From positions 62,001 through 126,000 of the forward strand of contig CAJUIX010000004.1 of assembly GCA_910586665.1 (NCBI GenBank): a stretch of DNA of 64,000 nt. Direction: 5' to 3'. Origin of the DNA: an uncultured Duncaniella sp. (GTDB lineage Bacteria; Bacteroidota; Bacteroidia; Bacteroidales; Muribaculaceae). Below, piece by piece: positions 15,325-24,133 of this stretch. Made by a program: the position numbers and the translations under genes. How positions within the stretch are numbered: position 1 is the stretch's first letter; every line of letters starts with the position of its first letter. The notes below the pieces were generated by a model. The model had not been told where the DNA came from and did not search any database. It saw nothing but the letters and a program-made list of their open reading frames with translations.

Positions 15325-17322
15325 ATGCCTCCTCTCTCACTCATCCCCCTGTTGCCGTTTACCGTGGTGTTCATACTCGGGATACTGTCGGAGGGGAGTG
15401 GTGTGACCGTCTACATTGTATCAGTGCCGCTTGCTCTCGCAGCGGCACTTGTCTTTTTTAAGAGGAATTACGGTGCGATACTCTGCTGCGGCTTCTCGCT
15501 GGGCTTCCTCGTAGCCTGCATCCATTCTGCCCCGCCGATCCCCGCCGAAGGCTTCCGTCGTGTGGCGCAATACTCGGCTGTAGCGAGGGAGGTACGGACC
15601 TATGAACCCGCGCAGGTCATTATAGCCGAGATTGACTCGGCTGCCGGTGGCGGCTGCTCACCTTTCCTGGCCAAATTGACTGTCCCCTCGTCGCTCCCGG
15701 AAGTCGGCGAGACTGACAGAATCAACTTTACGGTAAGGCTGTCGCCGTTGCAGGACCGGCGTGACTTACCAGAAGAGGTGGACTACGATGCCATGCTTCG
15801 CCGGCGCGGGGTGGTGTGCGAGGGCTTTGTAAGGCCCGACAGCCTGCGGGTGGTCGGTGCGGAGGGCGGATTGTTTAATTCCATACGCCGTCTCCGTCCC
15901 CTGCTGTCGCGTCAGATTGCTCTCTCGCCGCTCTCTACCGAAGCCAAGGAGTTTCTGAATACCACTCTGACCGGCGACCGCTCCATGCTCTCGGCTGATA
16001 CCACTGAGTTGTTTTCATCCGCTGGACTGTCTCACATCCTCGCGCTCAGCGGACTTCACGTCTGTGTGATCATAGGCTTCGCGTCGGTGCTCCTCTTTCC
16101 GCTTTACCTGTTCGGACTGCGCAGAACCCGCTCGCTGCTGTTGATAATCCTCTTATGGATGTTTGCGGTGATGACCGGGCTTGTGCCTTCAGTGCTCCGC
16201 TCGGTAATAATGGCAACGGTGGTGATTGTCGCCTATATCTATCAGCGTCAGCGCTCGTCGTTCAACTCGCTCTGCCTTGCAGCGCTACTGATACTCTTCT
16301 TCGCACCCTATTCAATCTATTCGGTCGGCTTCCAGCTGTCGTTTTTAGCCATGACGGCGATATTGCTTTTTGCCGAGAAGTTCAATCCCGTGTCGAGGCG
16401 TCGCCGGGCGCTCTATGCGCTGCTGTCTTTCCCGGCAGTGACGCTGTCGGCCGTGCTGGGGACGATGGCGGTCAGCGTCTACTATTTCAATATATTGCCC
16501 TTGGGATTCCTACCGTCAAATTTTGTGGCGGCACTGCTATTGCCGGTGGCTTTGTCGAGTGGCATAGTCGTGCTCATCGCTCAGTGGATGGCTCTGCCAT
16601 GCGGGATATTTGTATATCTTGCCGATAAGTCTGTCGGCATAATTACAGCTACGGCTTCGGCTGTCGACTCCGTGTTCGGCTTGACTATGGATGGAGTCTA
16701 TCTCACTCCCGTCGTCCTCGTAGGTTGCCTGCTGTCGCTCGTTCCTTTTACTTTGTGGCTCTACAAAAGGCGCATGGCCTATGCTTGTGCGACTGTGATT
16801 GTTGTGGCAGCCACTGTTTCGGTGGCTACCTTTGCCGATGATGTGCCGGAGGGGACGGAGGCATATATCCCCCGGACGCGCAGCCACACATCGCTGCTCG
16901 TGCGCGACAGAAGGAGCTTGCATGTGCTTACTACGGCTCCCGCACACCTTCATGCCGATATGGAGGTGGATTTCAAGAAAAAATACAGGCGCTACCTGCT
17001 TTCGAGGGGTGTAGACTCACTGTCATTCCGTGCTTTTTCAAGGGAAAGGTCTGAGATTGTGACTGTCGGTGGCCGCCACTTGCTCTTTGTCTTTGACAAT
17101 AGGCAGTTCAGGGAGATAAATGAAACGGACAATATTGATTATGCAGTGGTGTGCGCCGGATTCAGAGGCGATATTATGGATTTGGCCGGTTCAGTGAAGG
17201 CCGATACCATACTGCTGTCGGCTGACATAAATTCGCGTCGCCATAATCGCTATGCGCGCGAACTGACCGACGCGGGAGTCCCGCACCGCAGCCTCCGTGA
17301 GTCTGCGTTTTCGCTAAGATAG
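15325..17322 (+). CDS. comEC: ComEC/Rec2-type DNA-uptake membrane protein
   Basis: A 665-residue polytopic protein. Three N-terminal membrane segments (1-75) and a small soluble OB-like domain precede the Competence domain, which is recognised by the block SSAGLSHILALSGLHVCVIIGF and the following membrane helices with VPSVLRSVIMATVVI and YSVGFQLSFLAMTAILLF. The C-terminal soluble part (about 510-665) contains no clear metallo-beta-lactamase HxHxDH motif, unlike full-length ComEC. Channel function in DNA uptake is inferred from the family; competence in this lineage is uncertain. It converges with folK, with a 7-base gap. Confidence 0.88.
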   Translation: MPPLSLIPLLPFTVVFILGILSEGSGVTVYIVSVPLALAAALVFFKRNYGAILCCGFSLGFLVACIHSAPPIPAEGFRRVAQYSAVAREVRTYEPAQVIIAEIDSAAGGGCSPFLAKLTVPSSLPEVGETDRINFTVRLSPLQDRRDLPEEVDYDAMLRRRGVVCEGFVRPDSLRVVGAEGGLFNSIRRLRPLLSRQIALSPLSTEAKEFLNTTLTGDRSMLSADTTELFSSAGLSHILALSGLHVCVIIGFASVLLFPLYLFGLRRTRSLLLIILLWMFAVMTGLVPSVLRSVIMATVVIVAYIYQRQRSSFNSLCLAALLILFFAPYSIYSVGFQLSFLAMTAILLFAEKFNPVSRRRRALYALLSFPAVTLSAVLGTMAVSVYYFNILPLGFLPSNFVAALLLPVALSSGIVVLIAQWMALPCGIFVYLADKSVGIITATASAVDSVFGLTMDGVYLTPVVLVGCLLSLVPFTLWLYKRRMAYACATVIVVAATVSVATFADDVPEGTEAYIPRTRSHTSLLVRDRRSLHVLTTAPAHLHADMEVDFKKKYRRYLLSRGVDSLSFRAFSRERSEIVTVGGRHLLFVFDNRQFREINETDNIDYAVVCAGFRGDIMDLAGSVKADTILLSADINSRRHNRYARELTDAGVPHRSLRESAFSLR

Positions 17323-17329
17323 ACCTATT

Positions 17330-17731
17330 CTACATGTTTTCGTAGGCACCGTTGACGAGAAGCTCGCGGTAACCGAGGTTGAAATAGTGGCGCTCGAAGT
17401 CCTTCGGGCGCATGATGTGCTCGTCCCAGATGACGAGGTCGAGATCAATCGGTATGACCCCCTCGGCGGAGCTTATCTCATTGCGCCCGCACTCGCTCTC
17501 CCAGTCCTTGAGATATTTGATGACGCTGTCGTAGTCGTGCGAGGTGGTGCCGTGGATGACGGCGTTGAGATATGGCTTGTCCTTGCCGTTGCAGGCCGCG
17601 GATTCGTAGACCGACGACACGGCGCATTTATGGAGATAGGAGCAGATATGCTCTATCGCGTTTTTTATTTGGTATTCTCGGTCGGGAGTGTTGCTCCCGA
17701 GACCGATTGTACAAGAGTTTTCCTTATCCAT
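17330..17731 (-). CDS. folK: HPPK-type 6-hydroxymethyl-dihydropterin pyrophosphokinase
   Basis: A 133-residue protein of the HPPK family, which pyrophosphorylates 6-hydroxymethyl-dihydropterin in folate synthesis. The N-terminal strand CTIGLGSNTPDREYQI, the ESAACNGKDKPYLNAV region and the metal-binding IPIDLDLVIWDE are present. The usual Arg-rich loop before the Asp pair is weak, and the protein is short, so catalytic competence is likely but not certain. The ATG at 17731 lies 16 bases after tex ends; a GTG at 17761 would overlap tex by 14 bases. It forms a minus-strand operon with tex. Confidence 0.82.
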   Translation of the reverse strand: MDKENSCTIGLGSNTPDREYQIKNAIEHICSYLHKCAVSSVYESAACNGKDKPYLNAVIHGTTSHDYDSVIKYLKDWESECGRNEISSAEGVIPIDLDLVIWDEHIMRPKDFERHYFNLGYRELLVNGAYENM

Positions 17732-17747
17732 CAGATTAAGAGGCTGT

Positions 17748-19886
17748 TTACTGTTGGACACCTTTTAATGTGAGTGCTATTCGTCCGCGCGCCACGTCGA
17801 TGTCCATGACTCTGACTCGGAGGTTCTGACCTATGCTGACGACTTCCGATGGTGAGGAGATGAAGCGGTCGCTGAGCTGTGAGATGTGTATGAGCCCGTT
17901 CTCCTTCATGCCGAGGTCGACAAAGACACCGAAGGCGGTGATGTTGTTGACCTTGCCGGTAAGCTCCTGGCCGATGTGGAGGTCATCAATCTTTCGGACT
18001 GAGTCGTCATAGGGCACTTCCTCGGCTGTCTCGCGCGGATCGCGTCCGGGCTTTTCGAGTTCGAGGATTATATCGGTGAGTGTCGGGAGCCCGACCTCCT
18101 TGGTGACATACTTGTCAAGCTCGATGCTGTGGAGGAGGTTGCGGTCCTTGGTCAGGCGCATGATGTCGGCCTTGGCGTCGGCTGCAATCTGCTCCACGAG
18201 CGCGTAGCGTTCAGGATGCACGGCTGTGTTGTCGAGCGGGTTCTGGGCTCCGGGGATGCGGAGGAAGCCCGCACACTGCTGGAAGGCTTTTTCGCCCATG
18301 CGGGGGACATCGAGGAGCTGCATGCGCGATGTGAAGTCTCCCTTCTCGGCACGGTATTTAACGATGTTTGCCGCGAGAGTGGGGCCGATGCCTGAGACGT
18401 AGGAGAGAAGCTGCTTCGAGGCGGTGTTGATGTTGACGCCTACGGTGTTCACACAGCTCTCCACGACATAGTCGAGAGCATCTTTAAGCTTATTCTGGTT
18501 GACGGCGTGTTGGTATTGGCCCACGCCGATTGACTTCGGGTCGATTTTGACGAGCTCGGCAAGAGGGTCGAGCAGACGACGTCCTATGGAGACCGCGCCG
18601 CGCACTGTCACATCCTCGTTTGGGAACTCCTCGCGGGCCACTTCGGATGCGGAGTAGACCGACGCACCGTTCTCGTTGACCATGAATATCTGCACCTTGC
18701 GCGGGAGGATGAGGTCGTGGACGAAGCGCTCGGTCTCGCGGCCGGCAGTGCCGTTGCCGATAGCAATGGCGTCGATGCGGTAGCGGTCGACGTAGAAGCA
18801 GAGGGCGTCAGCGGCGCCGACGAAGTCGTTGGCGGGAGGGGTGGGGTAGATGACGTCGTGCTGGAGGAGGTTGCCCTGCTCGTCAAGGACCACGAGCTTG
18901 CAGCCGGTGCGGAAGCCTGGGTCTATTGCCAGGATGCGCTTGCGGCCGAGCGGCGAGGCCATGAGGAGCTGGCGGACATTGTCGGCAAACATCTGTATGG
19001 CGCCCTCGTCGCTCTTGTCTTTGGTGAGGGCTGCAATCTCGTTTTCAATCGAGGGGCGCATCAGGCGGCGGTATCCGTCCTTGACCGCATTCTTGACTAT
19101 GGGGGAGGTCTCAGGCGTCGCTGATGATTTCACAAACATTCGGCTGAGGCGGTCAATCATCTCGTCGTCCTCAATGGAGATGCTGACTTTGAGTATGCCC
19201 TCGTCCTCGCCGCGGCGGATTGCAAGGTAGCGGTGTGAGGTGCAGAGGCGCAGCGGCTCTGAGAATGAGAAATAGTTCTGATAGTTCTTACCCTCTTCCT
19301 CCTTGCCTGGGATGACTTTGGAGGTGATAGTGGCGGAGCGCTGGTAGCGTGAGCGCACGAGGTTGCGTGCCTTCTCGCTCTCGCTGACCCATTCGGCTAT
19401 GATGTCGGCGGCTCCTGATATGGCGTTGTCGATGCTTCCGGCTTCTTTGGCATATTTCTTAGCCTGCTTCTCGATGTCGGATGAGCTTTGCGACATGATA
19501 ATCTTGGCGAGCGGCTCGAGTCCCAGAGCTCTTGCTGCCTGGGCGCGGGTGTTGCGCTTAGGCTTGTAGGGGAGGTAGATGTCCTCGAGCACAACCGGGT
19601 CAAGCGTCTCGGTGATGCGCTCCTGGAGCTCCGGGGTGAGTTTTTCCTGGCTTTTGATTACTTCGAGGATATACTCCTTACGTTTGTCAAGCTCGCTGAG
19701 TTCCTGGTGACGCACCTGCACGGCATGTACTGTCACTTCGTCCATACCGCCGGTGGCTTCCTTGCGATAACGGGCGATGAAGGGGACGGTAGCACCGTCG
19801 TCGAGCAGACGCAGGCAGGCTGCTACATTCTTACGAAGATACGAGCCGAGTTCGGCAGTGATAACATTGGCGTGTACGTTTGCCAT
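17748..19886 (-). CDS. tex: Tex family transcription accessory protein
   Basis: A 712-residue cytoplasmic nucleic-acid-binding protein with the Tex order of domains. These are an N-terminal helical Tex domain (about 1-200, with VPFIARYRKEATGGMDE), a YqgF/RNase H-like domain (from about 325, RILAIDPGFRTGCKLVVLD), helix-hairpin-helix motifs (about 490-560, VGVNINTASKQLLSYVSGIG), and a C-terminal S1 domain (about 640-710, GKVNNITAFGVFVDLGMKENGLIH). Tex proteins affect transcription and RNA handling. It lies 4 bases downstream of the metallophosphoesterase gene. Confidence 0.96.
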   Translation of the reverse strand: MANVHANVITAELGSYLRKNVAACLRLLDDGATVPFIARYRKEATGGMDEVTVHAVQVRHQELSELDKRKEYILEVIKSQEKLTPELQERITETLDPVVLEDIYLPYKPKRNTRAQAARALGLEPLAKIIMSQSSSDIEKQAKKYAKEAGSIDNAISGAADIIAEWVSESEKARNLVRSRYQRSATITSKVIPGKEEEGKNYQNYFSFSEPLRLCTSHRYLAIRRGEDEGILKVSISIEDDEMIDRLSRMFVKSSATPETSPIVKNAVKDGYRRLMRPSIENEIAALTKDKSDEGAIQMFADNVRQLLMASPLGRKRILAIDPGFRTGCKLVVLDEQGNLLQHDVIYPTPPANDFVGAADALCFYVDRYRIDAIAIGNGTAGRETERFVHDLILPRKVQIFMVNENGASVYSASEVAREEFPNEDVTVRGAVSIGRRLLDPLAELVKIDPKSIGVGQYQHAVNQNKLKDALDYVVESCVNTVGVNINTASKQLLSYVSGIGPTLAANIVKYRAEKGDFTSRMQLLDVPRMGEKAFQQCAGFLRIPGAQNPLDNTAVHPERYALVEQIAADAKADIMRLTKDRNLLHSIELDKYVTKEVGLPTLTDIILELEKPGRDPRETAEEVPYDDSVRKIDDLHIGQELTGKVNNITAFGVFVDLGMKENGLIHISQLSDRFISSPSEVVSIGQNLRVRVMDIDVARGRIALTLKGVQQ

Positions 19887-19890
19887 TAAT

Positions 19891-21081
19891 CTATTTAGCT
19901 TTTTTGAGGGTTATAAGTGTTATTTCCGGCGTGGCCCCGACGCGTGCGGGGAAGCCGACGGTGCCGCTTCCTATGTTGACGTATAGTTTGTGGCTTTTAT
20001 CCTTGTCTGAATATAGGCCGCCCCATGTCGGGTAGCGGTATTTGGCAGGTGACCAGCCGAGAATTTCTATTTGCATTGCATGTGTATGGCCCGATAGCGC
20101 GAGCGGGACGCGCATTGCCTCCCTGCCGGATATCGAGTCGACCCAGTGGGCGGGATTATGAGTCAGGAGTACTTTTGTCACACTGTCTGAGAGGTTTGCG
20201 TAGGACTTCGTGAGTGATCCGTAGACTTTGAAAGGGGGGTCGCCGATGTTTTCGACGCCTATCAGGGCTATGGAGTCGTTGCCCCGGCGGATATACTCGG
20301 TCTCATTGAGCAGGAGGCGCCATCCCATCTCCCCTTGCAGCGACTTCAAAAGCTCGAGATTCTCGCGCTTGGCTTCGGGTGAGGCCCATTCTGAATAGTC
20401 GCCGTAGTCATGGTTGCCGAGGATGGAGTATACGCCGTCTGTGGCATGCAGACGTGACAAGGGGCCGACGTGAGGACGCAGTTCGCTGCTTTTGGAGTTG
20501 ACGATGTCGCCTGTGAAGACGATGAGGTCTGGTTTGAGCGAGTTGATTCTGTCGACCAGCTCTGTGACGAATGTAGTATCGTTGCCGAAGGTGCCGGTGT
20601 GTATGTCGGAGAACTGTGCGATGCGGTATCCTTCAAATCTGTCAGGGAGGCCGCTGATTTCCACTTCCACTTCCTTGACGTCGATGTTGAAGCGGTTGAA
20701 GAGAGCGCCCCACCAAAGGCTGGCGAAAAACACCAATGCCAATATGCCGGCTACGGCCGACAGCCATTTAATGCGTCTTCTCTTGAACAGGCGCGGGATG
20801 TTAGCGAGGAGGTCGATTATTACATAGAGGTACTTGGTGAGATAGAAGGCGAGGTAGGTGAAGAGCATCCACATCGTCACCGTCAGCATCTCTGTCGAGC
20901 AGTTGCGCTTGGGGATACAGATGACTGCGATAATCATGACGAAGAGAATCACCGACGACCATAGCTGCAGTCGTGCAGGCCATACATTTTTAAGCCTGTG
21001 TTTTAGAGCCTTATAAATATAGGTATCGACCAATATATTTATAATAATAGCAATCGTCAGGGCTATGTAGGGAAGTCTCAT
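19891..21081 (-). CDS. Membrane-anchored metallophosphoesterase
   Basis: A 396-residue protein with four N-terminal membrane helices (within about 1-140) and a calcineurin-like phosphoesterase domain of the YkuE type. The five metal motifs are visible: AQFSDIHTG, FTGDIVNS, LGNHDYGD, LLTHNPAHW and SGHTHAMQ. The substrate is unknown; related proteins act on UDP-diacylglucosamine-like or phospholipid substrates. The TTG at 21126 is a weaker start than the ATG at 21081, which begins the first hydrophobic helix. It lies between the acyltransferase and tex on the same strand, which hints at an envelope-lipid context. Confidence 0.88.
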   Translation of the reverse strand: MRLPYIALTIAIIINILVDTYIYKALKHRLKNVWPARLQLWSSVILFVMIIAVICIPKRNCSTEMLTVTMWMLFTYLAFYLTKYLYVIIDLLANIPRLFKRRRIKWLSAVAGILALVFFASLWWGALFNRFNIDVKEVEVEISGLPDRFEGYRIAQFSDIHTGTFGNDTTFVTELVDRINSLKPDLIVFTGDIVNSKSSELRPHVGPLSRLHATDGVYSILGNHDYGDYSEWASPEAKRENLELLKSLQGEMGWRLLLNETEYIRRGNDSIALIGVENIGDPPFKVYGSLTKSYANLSDSVTKVLLTHNPAHWVDSISGREAMRVPLALSGHTHAMQIEILGWSPAKYRYPTWGGLYSDKDKSHKLYVNIGSGTVGFPARVGATPEITLITLKKAK

Positions 21082-21152
21082 CGTCAAAAAAAGAACTTGG
21101 AGGTCAGGATCTGTATCTATTGTCAATATTAGTGAAGTTCATCACTGTTTAT

Positions 21153-22322
21153 CTAACAACTTCCTGAGGCAAGTAGTTTATTACGCAGGGGGTTGGCATA
21201 CATCATGTACATATAGGTGCGCATGAAGCCGCGTTCCTGTGTCGTCACGTCGGTGACTTCGACCTTGTCAAGCTGGCGCTCGATGTATTCCTCCACATTG
21301 CGGGCCTCCTCGTCGGTATAACGTTCCTTGTACATGTCTGTCTCGAAGGCGCGGTCGTAGGCAACATAGTTTATCGGGTAAATCTTGTAGCCGCTGTGGA
21401 TGCCGCAGTCGATGTGGTGGCAGATTTGGTGGACCACTTCCTGCTTGTCGGTCTTCGGTGGAATCGCGGTTAGGAGAGGTGTTATGCAGTTGGCAAATGA
21501 TATGTGGACTCGTCCCTTGTACTGCATCAGCCCCGTCTCCATAGAGAAGAGGTCGTCATGCTGCGACTTCTTGAACTCCGGGTCGCGGTGGCGTAGGAGA
21601 TATTCGCGGGCCTTGAGATAGTCGTTGGGGTCAAACTCGTAGGAGATAGCAGCCGGGAATATATTGATAGAGGCAAGATTTTCGGCAAGTGAGCCTCCGC
21701 CGTCGAGTCCGAGCATCTTCAAGACGCTCTCCTGGGTGTGGTCGCTCGAATCCTTGGCGCGCCCCTGGCGCTGGGCAATCCATATACTCTCATGCTTTTT
21801 GTTGATAGCATGGTGTATGTAGGCCGACAGCTGGCGGGCCGAGTCGAGGGCCTGTCGGGTCGGAAGGTTGCGCTTCACGATGAAGCTGCCGTTGAGCTTT
21901 ACGAGGTGGGTAATCCAGTCATAGATAAGAAGATTGTCACCGATTGCCACCTCGGAGGTCTTCATGCCGTTGCGCAGGAAGATGAGGTTGATAAATGATG
22001 CGTCGAGGACAATATCCCTGTGGTTTGTGATGAATGTATAGCATCTGTCCTTCGCGACGTTCTCCACGCCGGAGGCAGTCACGCCGGCAGTTGTCTTCTT
22101 TTCAAGTTCATTTAGGAAGTTGGCCATAACCCGAGTCTGAAACTCGTGCTTGTTGTTACAGCTGGTCAGGAGTTCGACGAATTTAGGGTAGTCCGTATCG
22201 GGTAGAATCCAGCGGATCGCATGTTCGAATCCGGGTTCCGACACCATCTTGGCAACTGCCCCTCTGAATTGACTTTCGTCGTATGGAGCTATATCTGTGA
22301 AATCTATATTATGTGCGTCCAT
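21153..22322 (-). CDS. PlsB/PlsC-like acyltransferase
   Basis: A 389-residue protein with a glycerolipid acyltransferase core. Motif I appears as FITNHRDIVLDASF, with five rather than four residues between His and the final Asp. Motif II-like GSFIVKRNLPT and motif III-like IWIAQRQGRAKDSSD follow, and INIFPAAISYEFDP resembles the motif IV proline strand. The C-terminal third holds an uncharacterised region rich in charged residues with repeated aromatic positions. Transfer of acyl chains to glycerol phosphate or lysophospholipid is inferred from the family. It has its own promoter and is probably transcribed with the metallophosphoesterase and tex genes. Confidence 0.75.
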   Translation of the reverse strand: MDAHNIDFTDIAPYDESQFRGAVAKMVSEPGFEHAIRWILPDTDYPKFVELLTSCNNKHEFQTRVMANFLNELEKKTTAGVTASGVENVAKDRCYTFITNHRDIVLDASFINLIFLRNGMKTSEVAIGDNLLIYDWITHLVKLNGSFIVKRNLPTRQALDSARQLSAYIHHAINKKHESIWIAQRQGRAKDSSDHTQESVLKMLGLDGGGSLAENLASINIFPAAISYEFDPNDYLKAREYLLRHRDPEFKKSQHDDLFSMETGLMQYKGRVHISFANCITPLLTAIPPKTDKQEVVHQICHHIDCGIHSGYKIYPINYVAYDRAFETDMYKERYTDEEARNVEEYIERQLDKVEVTDVTTQERGFMRTYMYMMYANPLRNKLLASGSC

Positions 22323-22375
22323 TACGCGTTCAGGGTTTACTTAGATAAACCAAATAGATGAAACAATAGTTGGCT

Positions 22376-22407
22376 CAAAGGTAGAGGAATTTAATAAAAT
22401 TTGCAAA
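22376..22407 (-). promoter_or_regulatory. Promoter of the acyltransferase operon
   Basis: Minus-strand TTTG (22404-22407), 20 bases, TACCTTTG (22376-22383). Both elements are perfect; the leader is about 50 bases. Confidence 0.7.
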
Positions 22408-22581
22408 CAATTTAAGGTTTTATTGGATATGGCACTTTAGAATTAAGAAATTTTTACCCCGGATAAGGAGCCTCAGATGTCGTGTTAGATTTGCATAGAG
22501 GGGAGTTTCGGTAATATTTGTGGTTGTTTTGGTAGAAAATTTCTTTAAAACACGGTTTAAAATAAGAAAAATGATAAAATA

Positions 22582-22613
22582 TTTGCGAGAAGAAAAACAA
22601 AATGCTACATTTG
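22582..22613 (+). promoter_or_regulatory. Promoter of amtB-gltB-gltD
   Basis: TTTG (22582-22585), 20 bases, TACATTTG (22606-22613). Both elements match fully; the leader is about 55 bases. Confidence 0.7.
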
Positions 22614-22675
22614 CATCGTTTTAAGGAATATTTAAGATTGTTTCGTTTCGTTTTGTTTTACTAAAAATCAAAGGT

Positions 22676-24100
22676 ATGATTCTAAACGGTAAGAAAGTCA
22701 GTCTCGGCTGGCTATTGGTATTGGTAGCCCTCGTGTGTCTGAGTGTGCTCGGTCTTAGAACGGACTTCTCGGAAAATTTGTTTGACCTGCCCGGCGACCA
22801 CCTTTGGGCAAACGTCGCATGGATGATTACAGCGACAATATTCGTGCTGATGATGACGCCAGGTCTCTCGTTTTTCTATGGAGGCATGGTGCGTCCGAAA
22901 AATGTCATATCTACGATGCTCCAGAGCTTCATCGTCATGGGCTTTGTGAGCGTGATATGGGTCATATTCGGCTTCGGTCTCGCCTTTGGCGACGATATAG
23001 CCCACGTCATCGGCAATCCCTTTGATTTTTTCATGATGAAGAATGTCGGTGTGGGCAATGTCACTGAGGCGGGCGACAGTTCGCAGATAGGGCTCGTCAC
23101 GACCACTATCCCGCTGGCCCTCTTCGCCCTCTTCCAGATGAAGTTTGCCATCATCACCCCCTCGCTTATCACAGGTGCCTTTGCCGAGCGTGTGCATTTC
23201 TCCGGCTATCTGCTCTTCATGGTGCTCTGGACCGTGGTCGTCTACTGTCCGCTCGCGCATTGCACATGGCACCCCGACGGGCTCTTCGGCATGATGCACG
23301 TCCATGACTATGCCGGCGGTATCGTGGTTCATGCTGCCTCCGGCATCGCCGCTCTTGCGGGAGCAATGTTCCTCGGCCGTCGCCGCCAGGTGAAAGGGGA
23401 GAGCACCAAGCCGGCCAATGTCCCCTTCGTGCTCCTTGGCGCGGCTCTCCTGTGGCTCGGCTGGTTCGGTTTCAACGGGGGCAGCTCGCTTGCGGCTGAC
23501 GGTATCGCGGTCTCGGCCTTCCTTAACACCAACACTGCCGCTGCCACTGCTATGGTGGCATGGATTGCCCTCGATGCCGTCCGCGGACATAAGCCCTCGG
23601 CAATGGGCGCGGCTGTAGGAGCCGTCGTGGGGCTCGTTGCCATCACTCCATGCGCGGGGTGGGTGACAGCCGGTCAGAGTATATTCATCGCCCTCTTCAT
23701 CACCGTATGCTGCAACATGGCTGTGGCATGGAAGGGCTACAGCAATCTCCTTGACGATGCTCTCGACGTATTTCCCACCCACGGGCTCGGAGGCATCATC
23801 GGCACCGTGCTCACCGGTGTTTTCGCCTATGACTTCTTTGCGCGTACGGATCCCGACATGATTTCGCGTGGCGAGTTTTTCTGGAACCACATCCTCGTGC
23901 TCGCAATGGTATTCGGCTATACCTTCATAATGAGCTACGGCCTCTATTGGCTCACCGACAAGATTATTCCCATGCGTGTGTCGGGCTGGAACGAGCGCGT
24001 CGGTCTCGACTCCTCGCAGCATGGCGAGGAATACGGCAACGAGGCCGCCCTCGAACTCCCCTCGGAGAGCGACTGGTTCAGAGGCGTTGAGGAAAATTAA
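22676..24100 (+). CDS. amtB: Ammonium transporter
   Basis: A 474-residue Amt/Rh channel for ammonium uptake. A first hydrophobic segment (about 9-27) is followed by the usual eleven helices. Family blocks include MMTPGLSFFYGGMVRPKN, the first pore histidine in DYAGGIVVHAASGIAAL, WLGWFGFNGGSSLAADG, and the second pore histidine in FPTHGLGGIIGTVLTGVF. The C-terminal cytoplasmic tail ends with acidic residues. No glnK or glnB PII gene accompanies it here. The downstream glutamate synthase genes place it in an ammonium assimilation operon. Confidence 0.97.
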   Translation: MILNGKKVSLGWLLVLVALVCLSVLGLRTDFSENLFDLPGDHLWANVAWMITATIFVLMMTPGLSFFYGGMVRPKNVISTMLQSFIVMGFVSVIWVIFGFGLAFGDDIAHVIGNPFDFFMMKNVGVGNVTEAGDSSQIGLVTTTIPLALFALFQMKFAIITPSLITGAFAERVHFSGYLLFMVLWTVVVYCPLAHCTWHPDGLFGMMHVHDYAGGIVVHAASGIAALAGAMFLGRRRQVKGESTKPANVPFVLLGAALLWLGWFGFNGGSSLAADGIAVSAFLNTNTAAATAMVAWIALDAVRGHKPSAMGAAVGAVVGLVAITPCAGWVTAGQSIFIALFITVCCNMAVAWKGYSNLLDDALDVFPTHGLGGIIGTVLTGVFAYDFFARTDPDMISRGEFFWNHILVLAMVFGYTFIMSYGLYWLTDKIIPMRVSGWNERVGLDSSQHGEEYGNEAALELPSESDWFRGVEEN

Positions 24101-24133
24101 TAATAAATCAGAATATTCATTTCGAACATTTAT

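Larger units (their letters stand above)
22323..22675. other. 353-base divergent regulatory region upstream of amtB
   Basis: AT-rich noncoding DNA between the acyltransferase and amtB. It holds one predicted promoter on each strand (22376-22407 minus; 22582-22613 plus) and a second plus-strand TAGATTTG at 22486-22493 without a clear -33 partner. I saw no convincing riboswitch fold, tRNA or short coding frame. Confidence 0.7.

Noticed and set aside
22414..22560. Possible riboswitch or small RNA upstream of amtB
   Set aside because: No stable paired region with a terminator or anti-terminator pattern could be drawn, and no known motif was recognised.
22712..24022. A 436-codon minus-strand open frame across amtB
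   Set aside because: It is antisense to a full-length Amt transporter and is very His/Glu-rich with no membrane or domain pattern.
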